A DNA stretch of 64,000 nucleotides from Datnioides undecimradiatus (Eukaryota > Chordata > Actinopteri > Lobotiformes > Datnioididae). Of this stretch, positions 1 through 12,997 are shown piece by piece (positions within the stretch are counted from its first letter, which is position 1; each line of letters begins with the position of its first letter). The notes under the pieces were generated by a model. That model was not told where the DNA came from and ran no database searches. It worked only from the letters and a program-made list of their open reading frames with translations. The stretch spans positions 1,339,501-1,403,500 of the forward strand of contig WARS01000071.1 in the NCBI GenBank assembly GCA_008933995.1, written 5' to 3'. Made by a program: the position numbers and the translations under genes.

Positions 1-584
1 AGCTGAGAGAGGCACAACAGCACCACTGAGTGTTAGACGAGGCAGTGACAGCTGCTGCAGGAGCAAAGCTACTGAACTGAACTGAGCTGAAACACAGATT
101 TACTATGTTTCAGCTTTGCAAAACAATAAAAGAATGATGGATTCTGGATTTTAATGCATCTTTCAAATGTAATGAGAGAAATGCAGTGATTAATATTGGT
201 GTTTATTAAGTGAAGACAGGAAGTTATGAATTATTACCACAAAAAGCATAAAAAACACAGGTTAAAGGATCATTTGATAATTAACAGCTGCTAAAACTCT
301 AACATGTGCTCAGCTCTTTGTCCTGTGTCACGCTTTCACAAACTCCTCTAACTGTCCTCTAACTGAGGACAATGAGCGACGTGAAGGAGAAAGAGGAATT
401 CGTGAACAGAGGAGAGGCGGAGAACAGGAGGTGCAGGTGGAGGTGCTCCTAATCATAAGAGCAGACACACACACACACACACACAGCGTGACTAACAAGT
501 GAAAGGGCTCCTGAGGGGATTTACAGGCTGAAGCTGCTCTTTGTCCTCGGCCCTGAACCACGTCACGCTGCAGCTGCCAGCCGC

Positions 585-623
<39 letters not shown>

Positions 624-1129
624 CATGTCAGATTACACTCACATGAGTTCGACTGATACCACTCTCATGTGTGCATGCTAAAGCAGCTGGAGTCTGGCAG
701 AGGCTAGCCTAGCTTAGCATAACATCTGCTAATAAACATGTACGTTTAGGTGGAGACATTTAAAAAGACAACGTGTATGACGACGTTTAGTTTGACTTAA
801 ATACAATAAAGGTTTTTAGACTTTCCTTTGCAAACATTAGATATTCACACAGCTAACAGGCAGTGACTGTGAGAAGGGAAATGTGTGTGTGTGTGTGTGT
901 GTGTGTGTGTTGAGTGCTGCTGAGACAGAAAGTGATTTTCTTCTGATTTGTGTATTTTAGCATCTGAATGTTTTAGCAGTGAAATGACTCTAAACCAAAT
1001 CACAAACCGATGTTTTTACGTTTGTCTTTGTGCAAAATTAAACAAACATGTTTTCAGGAAGGGGCTGGCTGTTTCTCCCTGATTCTTGACTTTATGCTAA
1101 GCTAGGCTAATCACCTCCTGGCACTCGCT

Positions 1130-1535
1130 CCAAACTCTATAAAAGAGAAACTGTGACGTCACCCAGCTCACCCAACTCCCCACTAATCCAAAAAATGGTC
1201 AAAGAGGAGTCACATGGGTGGTCACTGAAACACGGCAGACAGCTGGCGGATAGCTGTCAGTCAAAGAAGCCCCGCCCCTTCATTCTGCATAACTTCAGGT
1301 GTTAATCTGATTTAAAGGAGTGAGTTCTATATAAATTCAGCCCGTACAGTCGTCATGAACGGGGAAACTAGCTGCAGAGACCAAACCGTTGTTTGTACCA
1401 GGCTGTAAACATGTTTACTGCTGCATTTTAACATGGGGGTCTATGGGGACTGACTCGCTGCTGGAGCCTCTGGTGGACGCTCAGGGAGCTGCAGCGTCAG
1501 AGCTGCAGCTCCATGTCTAAGGTGGAAATCTGGAA
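1130..1535 (+). repeat. dispersed fish repeat family R1, copy 1
   Basis: Shares a long, nearly identical block (CCGTACAGTCGTCATGAACG and the CGCTGCTGGAGCCTCTGGTG part) with 19,500-19,970 (inverted) and 26,540-26,702 (direct). No coding capacity; class unknown. Confidence 0.85.
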
Positions 1536-1783
1536 AATGAGTCATTGCCCCCAAACTGTTTCTTTAATTTAGCCTTTTCTCTCAGTCAAACTCAACATCT
1601 GGTTGGACAGAGACACAGAAGTGAAGGTGAGACACGAACGAACGGTCTCTGCTGACACAACACTGCTGAGGGTGCGCTCGATTTATCTCCCACTGACACC
1701 TGAGCAGCTGTCCAAGGCAGCAAATCACTCGCACCTTAAAAACATAAAAACATTTCCCCAAAGTGACACAATATGAGACGACC

Positions 1784-1785
<2 letters not shown>

Positions 1786-1837
<52 letters not shown>
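1786..1837 (+). repeat. (CA)n microsatellite, about 26 units
   Basis: Uninterrupted CA dinucleotide tract inside a dnmt3b intron; no coding function. Confidence 0.98.
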
Positions 1838-1838
<1 letters not shown>

Positions 1839-2302
1839 GCTATTTAACGGTGTTTCGACATGAAGTCGCTCACTCCACTCTGGATATTTCGCCCGTGACT
1901 CAAGCGAAGCTCTGCTCCGTTTAAATTAAAACAACTCGTCACCTCCTGCACAACCCTCGTGCACGGTGCTGACATCATCACACACACATTGTCTTCATAA
2001 ACAGAATGACGCTGCAGACGATGACGCTGCGGTTTGTCTGAGAGCATGAGCACATGTTAAATCAGCCACTGGAGCTTCGTCTGTGTCTGGAGCCGAAACG
2101 CCGCCTACGACAGATCTCGGCACAACTTTGCATAACTTTGCAGATTTATTGTTTTTGTTTGAAGCAAATGATGCATATAAACTGTTGCGCCTCGGCAGCC
2201 TGTGACCGTGCAGCAGCAGTACAGGGGAAACTGCCGACACAGCAGACTGAAACATTACTTTTCTGCGTGTGAGGATTTAACAGAAAACACTTCCTGTCTT
2301 AC

Positions 2303-2448
2303 GTTTTTCTTCGTGATGTGTCGGACATCGTGGACGTACTGGATCTTTCCTTCATGCCTGACGACTCCCACTGAGATCGAGTCCTCACACACCTCCGACG
2401 CCACGTACTGGTCCACCTTAAACCCCAGGTCCCTTAGAACCAGGTAGC
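2303..2448 (-). CDS. dnmt3b: dnmt3b exon 15 (methyltransferase motifs after I); last exon in window
   Basis: Completes Gly of motif I, then [40 protein letters not shown] and VRHITKKN. The ASEVCEDSI element carries the acidic residue that binds the cofactor ribose in the family. Acceptor TTTCCAG, donor AAC|GTAAGA. The next expected exon (EEWGPFDL...PCN) is not found between 1 and 2,302, so the gene continues off the left edge. Confidence 0.96.
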
Positions 2449-2452
2449 CTGG

Positions 2453-2490
<38 letters not shown>

Positions 2491-3855
2491 TTTGCATGCA
2501 TCCATTCACTGCCTGTCTCCATTATTCACACACACACACAATTACACACACTCACCAGTGGCAATGCCATCGAACAGGGAGAGGACCCTGATTGGTCGCC
2601 TCTGCTCTGCAGGGACTGCTGGGTAAATCTTTGGTTTCTCCTGGAAGTCAAACAGAAGACGATCAGTCCTGTTTCAGCCGTGCGGGACCACGAACGTCAG
2701 AGTCATTTCCATTCATCAGTTTTAAAACTGAACCACCACTTCACTTCTTCTTCTTCTGTGGTTTTAAAGGCACCTAAGGCCAGAATTAGCATAGCAACAT
2801 GCTAATGTCTAATTCATTTTCTGTAAACTCAGTTCATAGTCGCTCTTCATGTGGATGGAAACATGGTTGAACCAGATAAACTGCGACAAGGTTCAGTGTC
2901 AGGAAACAGACATGGCCGCCCTCACTGTGTCACGTCTGTCGTCTTGTACTCTATGTCAAGGAACCAGCGCTCTCGTCACGTCCATGTTCAAGCCTTTGTT
3001 AAAGCCAGGTTATCGTTTTGTTTGCTTTGTTCTTTGTTTGTTACTTTGTTTCTTCAGAGCCACATTTTGCTTCTTCGGAGTGATTTTCTGTTTATACTTT
3101 GTTCTTATATAAAACTCTTTATCTTGGAACTTTGTTTGAGTCGTGCGTTTGGGTCCATGACGCAGTCTTGTCACACTGCTGCTGCACAGTCATAGCTCAT
3201 ACGAGGCTGTGTTTTCTCTATTTTAGTGGCATAAAATCAACAGAAAAGGAAAATGACATCCTTGATCTCAATAGTTTGCATGATTATTGTATCAGACTTT
3301 TGTTTCCAACCATATTTTTGTGTATTTCCTGTTTACATTTCATTAATTTGATGAGCTCATATGTGCTAAATCTTGTTTATCGTATCACATCCTCACATAT
3401 TTATCCTGCACACCCCACAAACATTAACAAAACACCTCAGTCTGAACAAAGTGACTCACAAACTCCTGCCCGTTGTCGTTAGCGAAGAATTCTTGCAGCT
3501 TGAGGCTCCAGTCGTGCCGTCGTTTCAGGACGCCGTACTGCAGCAGCGGCTGACACATGTAGCATCGCCACGGGTCCAGGTAGCGAGCGTTGTTCGACGC
3601 GCCTGGGTCGACCAGGATGTCCAGACAGTCGACGCAGAAACACCTGGAGGAGGAGCGGAGAGGAGGTGAACGTAGGCACGAGGGAGGAGTTAACGTGCTG
3701 TTTGTTTACTGTGTTTGTTTGTTTGTTTGTGAGTCGGACCTGCAGCAGTTGGCGTTGCCGCAGAGCAGGACCTCTCGACCTCCGCAGCAGACGGTGCAGT
3801 AGGACTGATAACCGTCATCATCGTACATGTAGGACATCTCCAGGTAAACGTCCTG

Positions 3856-3895
<40 letters not shown>

Positions 3896-5587
3896 TCACA
3901 CACACACACACACAGATCACACACAGGACTTACTGACACAATGTCACATGTTGAGCTTCATTAAAACACGTCTGCAGACAGTAAAAACACATCACACACA
4001 CTCGGTTACAGGTTCATTCCAACTGAAATGATGCAAACCCGCAGGAAAACCTGTGTCTCTGTTTGGGACGTGACTCAACTTCATCAGGCCTCCAGCTCTT
4101 TACTGGACCACAGCTCAGTGCAGGCTCATCACTGACGCCAACCAACAGAAACCTGCTCTAAAGTCAGAGCTGCAGTGTTTCCCTGCACCGTTCAGACGGA
4201 CGATGCTGCTGCAGAGGCGGCTTCACAACACGCGTCCACTCTGCAGAGCAGCTTCCTCAGTTAAACATGGCTGGAGCTGATGGGACAGCGGATTGGACCG
4301 TGTACCTGTCCCTCAGACACAATTAAACAGCAACGCAGCAGGTGCGGCACACCTGGACTGTAAACGGAGACGATGCACTGCATTGCTCCTTTGTTTGCAC
4401 CCAGAGTTTGACCCGATTGCCTGGAAAAGTGGAGTTTTAGACGACTGATCGTTCATGCAGGACCCGAGGAGTGGAAAGCTCAGACTACACACGCGAGAGA
4501 AAAGCAAAACAGGTCAGTCTTTAAAAGAGTAAATTCACATTTGGCAGGTGAACCTGAACATTTGTGTGTGTCGATCGAGTTCTTTGCAGATTCAGTGTTG
4601 TTTTTGTGTAATTTAAAGCAAATCATGCAAATAAGCTGTTGCACTCAATCAGAGCAGGCTGAAATATGACTTTTCTGCATGATTCTGGTCACTGGGGGTA
4701 AACCGTCAGCGGTAAACAACAATAAAAACACGTTGTTTGTTGTTTTTACCTTGCATGTTTGGCACAGGCCTCCTTCAAACAGCGGGTGGAAGGTTGCAGC
4801 TCTCGTCTTTCCACAAGAGAGACAGAACTCTGCCACGACACACGCACACACACACACACACGATCAAATCACACACAGATTCACGTTTTTGTTCGCATAC
4901 ATGCAGAAACACCAACGTCGCAGCGAGTCTTTACCTTCTATACTTCTTTTATTCTTCAGAACTTCATTCACCATTTGTTCTGAGAGGGAAACAGGGAGAA
5001 CGTCAGGAAACAGGATCGACGGTGGACGAGCTGCTCTGATCATTAAACTCATTAAAACCACCAACAACACATTATGTTTTATTAAAAAACATTTAATTTT
5101 AACATTATTAAAATAAGATCTAATGCTGACAAACTGTTTCATTCTAAAAGGTGACAGAATATAAATGTGTTATTCTGTAAAGTAAAGGAAAACAGCAGCA
5201 GTCTTGGATAAAAACAGCTCGTTCTCATGTAAATTGAGCCTTTTTTTGACAAAACATTACGTCAGCCCCCGAAGCGCAGATGCAAATGTTCATTTTAAGC
5301 GTATTTAAATGCAGCTCCGAACGCTTTCACGTGAATCTCCTTCACGATATTTCGGTCACTGCTCTCATACTGTTTCACTGTTTGCGTCTGAATCGAGCTG
5401 CAGTCCTCGTCAAAGCTCATTAAAGCTGTAAAACACAGAGACGGGCTCGGTGCGGTCCGTACCTCTGCTGTAGGACTCCTCGGGCGCCGCCTTGCTCTTG
5501 CAGAGGCCGACTCTGGGACGCTTGGCGCTGGGGAAATACTCGGGCAGGGACACGTCGAGGACCTGGTGGTCCAGAGGGTTGCTGTCT

Positions 5588-5624
<37 letters not shown>

Positions 5625-8600
5625 TTCAGGCTTGTTTCCATGCTGTAAGTCATTTCCAGCGTGTCTGGGATGTTTCCTGGCTCACCGGCCCGGTGTGTGG
5701 GTTTGAGTCCCTCCTCTCCTTTGGGCAGGAAGCCGCCGTTGGCCCAGTCCAGCATGGGTTTGACCTGGTCCTCTGGGTTGTCCGACTCGCAGGCAGAGAA
5801 CGTCTTCTCCGCCCGGATACTGGCCATCTGGTGAGAGGTGACGAGGAGACGGGCGACAGGGAGGTCGGAGATACATTCAGACACAGGAGTAAAGTAAAAA
5901 TACTCAATTACAATTAAAATTCCTGCATTTAAAAGTGAAAACTCATCATCTAACTATACGACTGATGCATTAGTTGAGAAATATAAAGTGATTGTGGTTG
6001 TGCTGCTGTGTGCAATGAATGCTTTAATGCATTACTGCATGTTGGAAGAGTTTAAAATTGAAATGTTTGACTCCGGAAAGAATATTTTATGTCTTTCAAT
6101 GAACAAAAAATGCAATTTAGATCATTCAGATGCAGTATTAGTCCAAATATTTGTGCATGAAATCTGTATTTTATTCCGGTTCGTGCTACATCTTCAGGTA
6201 AAACCGCTGTTCACTGTTTGCTGCCTGTTCGTCCTCAGCTGTGTTTTGTGTTGCACGTGTAGATTTGGTCAATTCGACTGATTGGAAACGCCAAACGCTT
6301 CCATGTTCTCACCTGCAACAGCAGGCTCATGACTTACTGTGCATGCATACACTCAAATGCTATAGACTTACTGAGCAGCACGCCTCACACTCTTTGGTTA
6401 TTTATTATTTTGCTAAAATTCAAGTTTTTGCTCATTTTGCTTTGTGTGTAATCCTGATTTTGCGCCGGTCGCGGCGCCTCATTCGTCACTTTCTGTTTGA
6501 AGCCGAAGAGAAAAGCATAAAAATGTTTTTTCCTGTGAGACATTTTGCAACAAATCACCCCAATGAGGCCGATAACTGTCGCGTTTTAAGGTCGAACAAC
6601 ACGAATGAAGCGAGGAGCCGAGCCAGAGAGCTGAACAGGATGTCGAGACGCTTCGTCCGGACAGATCCTGTTACGATCCCAGCAGGGAAAAGCTAAAAAA
6701 GCGTGTTTCCCAGAGCTTTGAATGAGTTTCCTGTTTTCCAAGGAGAGGAGAGACAGGTAGAGGAGCTGAGTCTGAGGACATTCACATCAGATCAGAGGAG
6801 CTCAAACCCTCTGCATCTGTTTTCATCTTTACTTCATGTTCACCAGTCTCTGCCTTTATCGTCTTTGTACGTGTGTTTATTCACTGTTTACTTGTTTTCG
6901 TGTGTCAGATGATTCACTTGTTGTTTGGTTACGAGTTTCCTGTTTTTGTTCATTCTCATAAAGCTGCATGTTGTTCAGATTTGTGTGTGTTTGTATGTTG
7001 TATGTAAAAGTTTCCTCCAGGATGTCAACAAGTCTGAATTTCTGCTGATGTGTGAACGTAATACTGCACAGTTTCTGGCAAATTTAGTTGAAAATATCTA
7101 AAAATAATAAATAAAATAATTAAGAATATGTCAAAATATTGATATATATATACATTCAGGTGTTGGTGTGCCTCTAAAATTCATGTTTTCACCTAAACGT
7201 AAGAAAACGCCCTGCGAACAGTTTGTCCTTCTGACGCAGCTTCATGCTGAAACACAGCAGAGGACACATGAGTCCGACAGTTCGTCAGAGTGTTTCGTGT
7301 CTTTCTGCTTCATAACGTGACGACAGACGTGATTCGTTTGTGTTTTCTCGTTTTGTCGTCGCCCTCGCTGACGCTCGCTCAGTCGACTCTCGCGTTCCGC
7401 TGACAGGACGAGATGGAGAAGATAACGAGGAGTCGTCCCTGTCAGTCAGACACGGCATCTGTGTTTGCTTTACCTGGCTACTGGGCACGCGCACACACAC
7501 ACACACACACACATGCCTAAATGCACTTCCACTGAACTGTTGTGTTCTTGGCACAGCAACCTCAGTGGTTTGTTTTCCTGCACGTCAGCAGCGATCAGCG
7601 CACCACGCTGTGTGAACACGGTGTTAAAGTGAACAGAGCCGAGCCGACAGTGAACATCTCCTCCCTCTGAATGATAATTAATGAATTGTCATAACAGAAA
7701 GGCAAACGTTCAGCATCATTTAGTTCCAGGTGAAGCCAATAAACGTGATGTTTCCATGAAAATGACTCAGTTTGCACTTTTTTATAGTTGCTGATTTAGT
7801 AAATCACAGATCTACTGAGCAAACCTGACGCTGACTTTAGCAGCAGCAGCAGAAGAAGAAGAAGAAGAAGAAGAAGAAGAAGAAGAAGAAGAAGAAGAAG
7901 AAGAAGAAGAAGAGTCTGACTAAAAAGCTGAAAACAAGCTGGCTTCAGCTCACCTCCAGCGCCTGGAAGATCGCTCTGCGGTAGGAGGCCAGCTTGGTGT
8001 AGGACGCCTGGCTGAAGAACTTGGGGAAGGCGGTGATGGAGTCGAGTTTATCTGCTGAAACCTGCAGAGAAAAACAAAACCGGCCTCAGAGAGGAACCCG
8101 CCAGGAGTCTGATCCGATTCCCGTCTCGGTTCCTCTCACGTCCTCACCTCGGAGAACTTGCCGTCTCCAAACCACTGCAGCCACCTCATGCCGTGGCTCG
8201 CCTGCCGTTTGCCGGTGGCGCGCCACGTCACCACGATGCCGGGCCACCAGGAGAAACCCTTGATCTTCCCCCACACCAGCTCGCCGATGCCGAAGCCCTT
8301 GTTGTCCTGGACGGAGGAGGCAGAGGAGAGAGCGAGGACGAGGTCAGGGTCACGTTTCCTTCTGCTTTATCAAAACATGTCCAACTGCCTCTGAACGACA
8401 GAAAGACCTGAAAGGTTTGATTGAACCTGCTCACGTCTCCGAGAAGGAGGAAAACAAAAAGTCTGAGCTGCAGAAAAGAGTCGAGTTACTGTTTCTTCTC
8501 TCCCCGACTCCACTTAAAGGACAGAAACAGGTGAAAATGTGGAAAAGAGAAGAGAAGAGCTGATATGTTGGTGCATCCTGCAGAAACACAGCAGATAAGT

Positions 8601-9815
8601 TGTTAAAATGTAAAGAGAAACTGAAATTGCGCAAACTAACACTGATTTTCTCCGTGCGCTGGTGACGACGGGTGCACGCAGATGTTGCAATGAAGGGTTT
8701 TGGAAAAGCTCTTCTCCTCTGGACGAGCTCCAGGCTGGATGTTTGTGTTGGAGGACGAGCTTGAAGAGCAGAGATTACGCTATTAAAAAAACCAAATCCC
8801 CACATCTCAATAAATAATGAGCTCAAAATGAGTCGGACTGCAAACAGACGCGACACAAGAGCCAGTTTCTCTGAATAAATGTCTGGATTTGAACAAGTTT
8901 AACTCTAAATGCTGCGGTTACAAAGTGACGCCTGTGTGTCTTCACCTGTCTGACAGCTGCATGTGCTCAGGTGTTTCCTCTACAGCTGCTGTTAGCTTTG
9001 CACTTGACTCGTCTTGTGGGTAAAACCCTGATTATTCTTCCTGTCTGTCTCTGTTGAAAGTTATGAATGAGAGCAGGTGGGATTCCTGCGCTTGTAAACA
9101 AATCCCTGTTGAGCCCCGGGTCATGTGACCCGTCAGGGCGGCCTTAGAGCGAGCGAGAGAGAAACCCACGATGCTTTGTGATGGAGTCTGGCTCCATTAG
9201 AGGATGCTACGCTCCGCTGAGCTCGGCCCAGCTCGAGTGGCAACACACACACACACAAAAACACACAACCGGACGCATCAGAGTACACAGACACACAAGT
9301 GCTGCGAGAGAGAACACACACACACAAACACAGGAGACAACACACACCAGGAAGAGAACACACACACAAACACAGGAGACAACACACACCAGGAAGAGAA
9401 CACACACACAGGAGAGAACACACACCAGGAAGAGAACACACACACACACACACACAGGAGACAACACACACCAGGAAGAGAACACACACACACACACACA
9501 GGAGACAACACACACCAGGAAGAGAACACAGACACAAACACAGGAGACAACACACACCAGGAAGAGAACACACACACACACAAACACAGGAGACAACACA
9601 CACCAGGAAGAGAACACACACAAACACAGGAGACAACACACACCAGGAAGAGAACACACACACAGGAGAGAACACACACCAGGAAGAGAACACACACACA
9701 CACACACAGGAGACAACACACACCAGGAAGAGAACACACACACACACACACACACACAGAATAACGTGCATGCATGGAAGGACACACACACACAAAAGAA
9801 TACACACTGTGGAGA

Positions 9816-9863
<48 letters not shown>

Positions 9864-10115
9864 GAGAACATGTATGCATGGGAGGATACACACACATGCA
9901 AGGGGAACACACATGCACAGGAGGACAGGCACGCACAGGAAGACACATACGCGTAGGAGAATACACACACACACAAGGACACATACACACACGTGAAAAG
10001 AACATACACATGCACAAGAGAACACACACAAACAGGAGAACACACACACCGAGAGGCAAACATGCATGCACACTTTGACATGCATGCAGATCTGTATGGA
10101 AACAGAGTGTGTCTC

Positions 10116-10165
<50 letters not shown>

Positions 10166-10935
10166 CCCTGTTGTGCAGACTGGTGGTCGTCATGCCTTGA
10201 ATGAAACTATTGATACAGAGTAAACACAGACAGACTGTGTGTCTCTGTGTGTCTCTGTGTGTCCGTGTGTGTGTGTGTGTGTGTCCGTGTGTGTTTGCTG
10301 CCACCTGCACTAACACAAGGCCAGGTGGAGGAGTTTCCGCGGTCTGTGCAGGGAGTTACCCTCCTCCACTTTCTATCACTGCCAAACCTCCAACTTCCTC
10401 TTTTTAAAACACTCGGTGGCTCCAGTCTGACTCTTAAAGGGACAGTCCGTCTCTTTCTCCTTTGTACTGGGGTCATGTGAGGTATTTACCCATCATCAAA
10501 ATCATCTTTAGTGTGTATTTATAACACTTTCACCATTTTATTTTCCTGTAAGACGCCACTTCCTGACTGGAAACTGCTCTCTTCTAACCCACCAGACTCC
10601 ATTGACAAAAACAGTAATTTAAGCTTTCAGGAAAACAGGAGTTTCTCACCCACCGCTGCGTCTTTCAGTCAGTTTGTCTGTATAATTGTGCAGCTTCGGT
10701 GTATCTGAAATAACTGTTTTAAACACAGGCGTCACACAATTACACAAACATGCTAACAGCAGCAGATGAGCGTCTCCTGTGTTTCGCAAGGTAAAATTGC
10801 CGTTTTTGTCCATGGAGTCTGGTGGATTGTAAAAATATATATCCTAAATAAACTGATGTTGATTTGTTTCCTGAAATACAACTCAGCTCAGCTCGCGACA
10901 TCGTTAGTGATCGTTGTCGTTGTGTCTTTGGCTTG

Positions 10936-10973
<38 letters not shown>

Positions 10974-12640
10974 CTCACATTGTACTCTGGCTGGATCTCG
11001 GAGCTGGATGAGGTGCTGCTGCTCTGCGCCGAGTCCTTGGAGTCTTGTTCCATCAGATCCAGACGAGGGGCCTCGGGGACGCTGCCGGACCTGACTGAAG
11101 CCGCCCGAGGACCACACTGACACAGAGAGAGGGGGTTCATTAGACTCAAAGGCAGGTTTGTGTAACTAAACTGAGGTCAGAGGAGATGAAACGTCTGAAC
11201 TGCTGCGCCTCTGTTCACTCAGCTGTCGTTATCCCACCTCGTACCAGTGCTAACTGCGTCTCTAAAGTGTTTTCAGAGGCAGCTTCAACTGAGGACGAGC
11301 TGTTCTGAAAGCAGCGTCACCTTCACACATTCACACACATTCAGTCATCTCCAACATAAATCACTGCAGCTTCACTGAAGACACTTCAGGAGTCTGGGGT
11401 TGCCCTCAGCAGCTCCTCGTTCTGTCTCCGCATCATTCCAACGTCCAAAAAGCGAACAAAGCACAAAACAGTTCGTGTTCGAGTGTAACAAGGAAGAGTA
11501 TCGGCTTCACAAAACAGCGAAAACGCAGTGGACTGAGCAGTGACTCAGCAGCGATGTGACTCTGCAAAGGTCAGAAGCTGCTTTCTGAAACACATCACTG
11601 TATTAAAGCAGAGACTCAGCTTCAGTGCTCTGCAGAGACTCTGGAGTCACAGCAACACATGACTGTATTAAAGCAGAGACTCAGCTTCAATGCTCTGCAC
11701 AGACTCTGGAGTCACAGCAACACATCAACACAGCACTTTATTGGCATGTGTGAGTGAAAACACTTCTTTAACCGAGCTGTTGACAGTTTGCATGAAAAGA
11801 TAAACAGAGGGAGACACCGCAGAGGTGGGAGTGACCAGAGGGAGGGGTGAGGAGGTGAGGAGGAGAGGGGGTGAGGAGAGCTAAACACAGCCAAACAATG
11901 ACGGATCCGTCCTTTTCTCTGCTGTTTAAACAGTTTAAACGTGAGTTTAAAGGACAGTTTGTGTGTTTTTACGACCTGAGTGAAACATTTTTATGGTTTC
12001 GTCTCAGTCGCTTCACACCCACCCACGTGTGTGTGTGTGTGTGTGTGTGTGCGTGTGTGTGGATGTAAAAACAAAGCTGTTATAATTTTCCACTGCGGTG
12101 CAAAACTACAGCGAGGCGGGAGGGTCAGAAAGAAGACGCAAGCAATGCGGCGTGTTGGTGTTTACCCTGGCGTGCGCTGACAGGCAGCTTCAGGTGAGTC
12201 AGGCTGGAGCGAGGAAACAGGGACGGGAGGGGGAACAGTCAATTTGAGGGAAACACGAAGGTCGAGGCGACTTTCAGGGTTCGTGGTGTGATTAGGTCAA
12301 AGGTTAATGGTGAAGACTACAGGTTTAAACAGTACATGTGACACTTGTGGCCACTAGGTGTCGCAGCAGAGCAGCAGCATCTCAGGCCAAAACACGCAAT
12401 TTACTAAAAAACATGTGAAACACAAGGATCTGCACACACACTCCTCACTAAACACAAACTGTCACACCAGGAGTTTCTGATCAGCTACTGATCAATAATC
12501 TGTGACTGTATTGATTATTATTTTATTTGCTGTTTGGCTGTGATCTGAGGAAGGTCGTGACCCGGCCGCCATGTTGAAAACAGAGGACGAGGAGAGCACG
12601 AACACGCTGTAACTACACAGAACAGAGAGGCCGTGATAAC

Positions 12641-12682
<42 letters not shown>

Positions 12683-12778
12683 GAGTGTGACATCATTCTC
12701 CATTACTCCACCATATCTTTACATAGCAATTAAGGCTAAATGTTGTGCAAAGAACCTTTAAGTGCAGAGTAACAGAGT

Positions 12779-12812
<34 letters not shown>

Positions 12813-12956
12813 ACCATTAGCATGCTGTGCTCCTGTTTGCGGTTCTGTCTGCGAGGTTTGGCGTGTGTGTGCGGCGTCAGCCCGGCCTGGAAGATGGTCC
12901 TGGGTCGAGGCGTCTGTCTCAACCCCAGCTGAGACACTCCTGAAGACTTGTCCTGG

Positions 12957-12997
<41 letters not shown>

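Larger units (their letters stand above)
1..2302 (-). other. dnmt3b intron (partial), repeat-rich
   Basis: No exon recognised on either strand. Holds (TG)n at 591-621 and 882-910, (CA)n at 1,786-1,837, fragments of a fish repeat with the GCTAAGCTAGGCTA motif (about 630-720 minus, 1,065-1,115 plus) and one copy of the repeat also found at 19.5 and 26.5 kb (about 1,130-1,535). Confidence 0.7.
8307..10978 (-). other. dnmt3b intron 6
   Basis: Dominated by the CA minisatellite. Also holds an inverted-repeat pair (about 10,587-10,622 and 10,795-10,832) and a (CA)n tract at 10,936-10,970 that touches the exon 6 donor. No exon recognised. Confidence 0.65.

Noticed and set aside
1..2302. Missing catalytic exons taken as a truncated dnmt3b
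   Set aside because: The last visible exon has a good donor, and the window simply ends in an intron; there is no sign of gene loss.
9133..10316. Frames of up to 369 codons rich in Cys/Val or His/Thr
   Set aside because: They are translations of CA/TG repeats on both strands, with no domain or start context.
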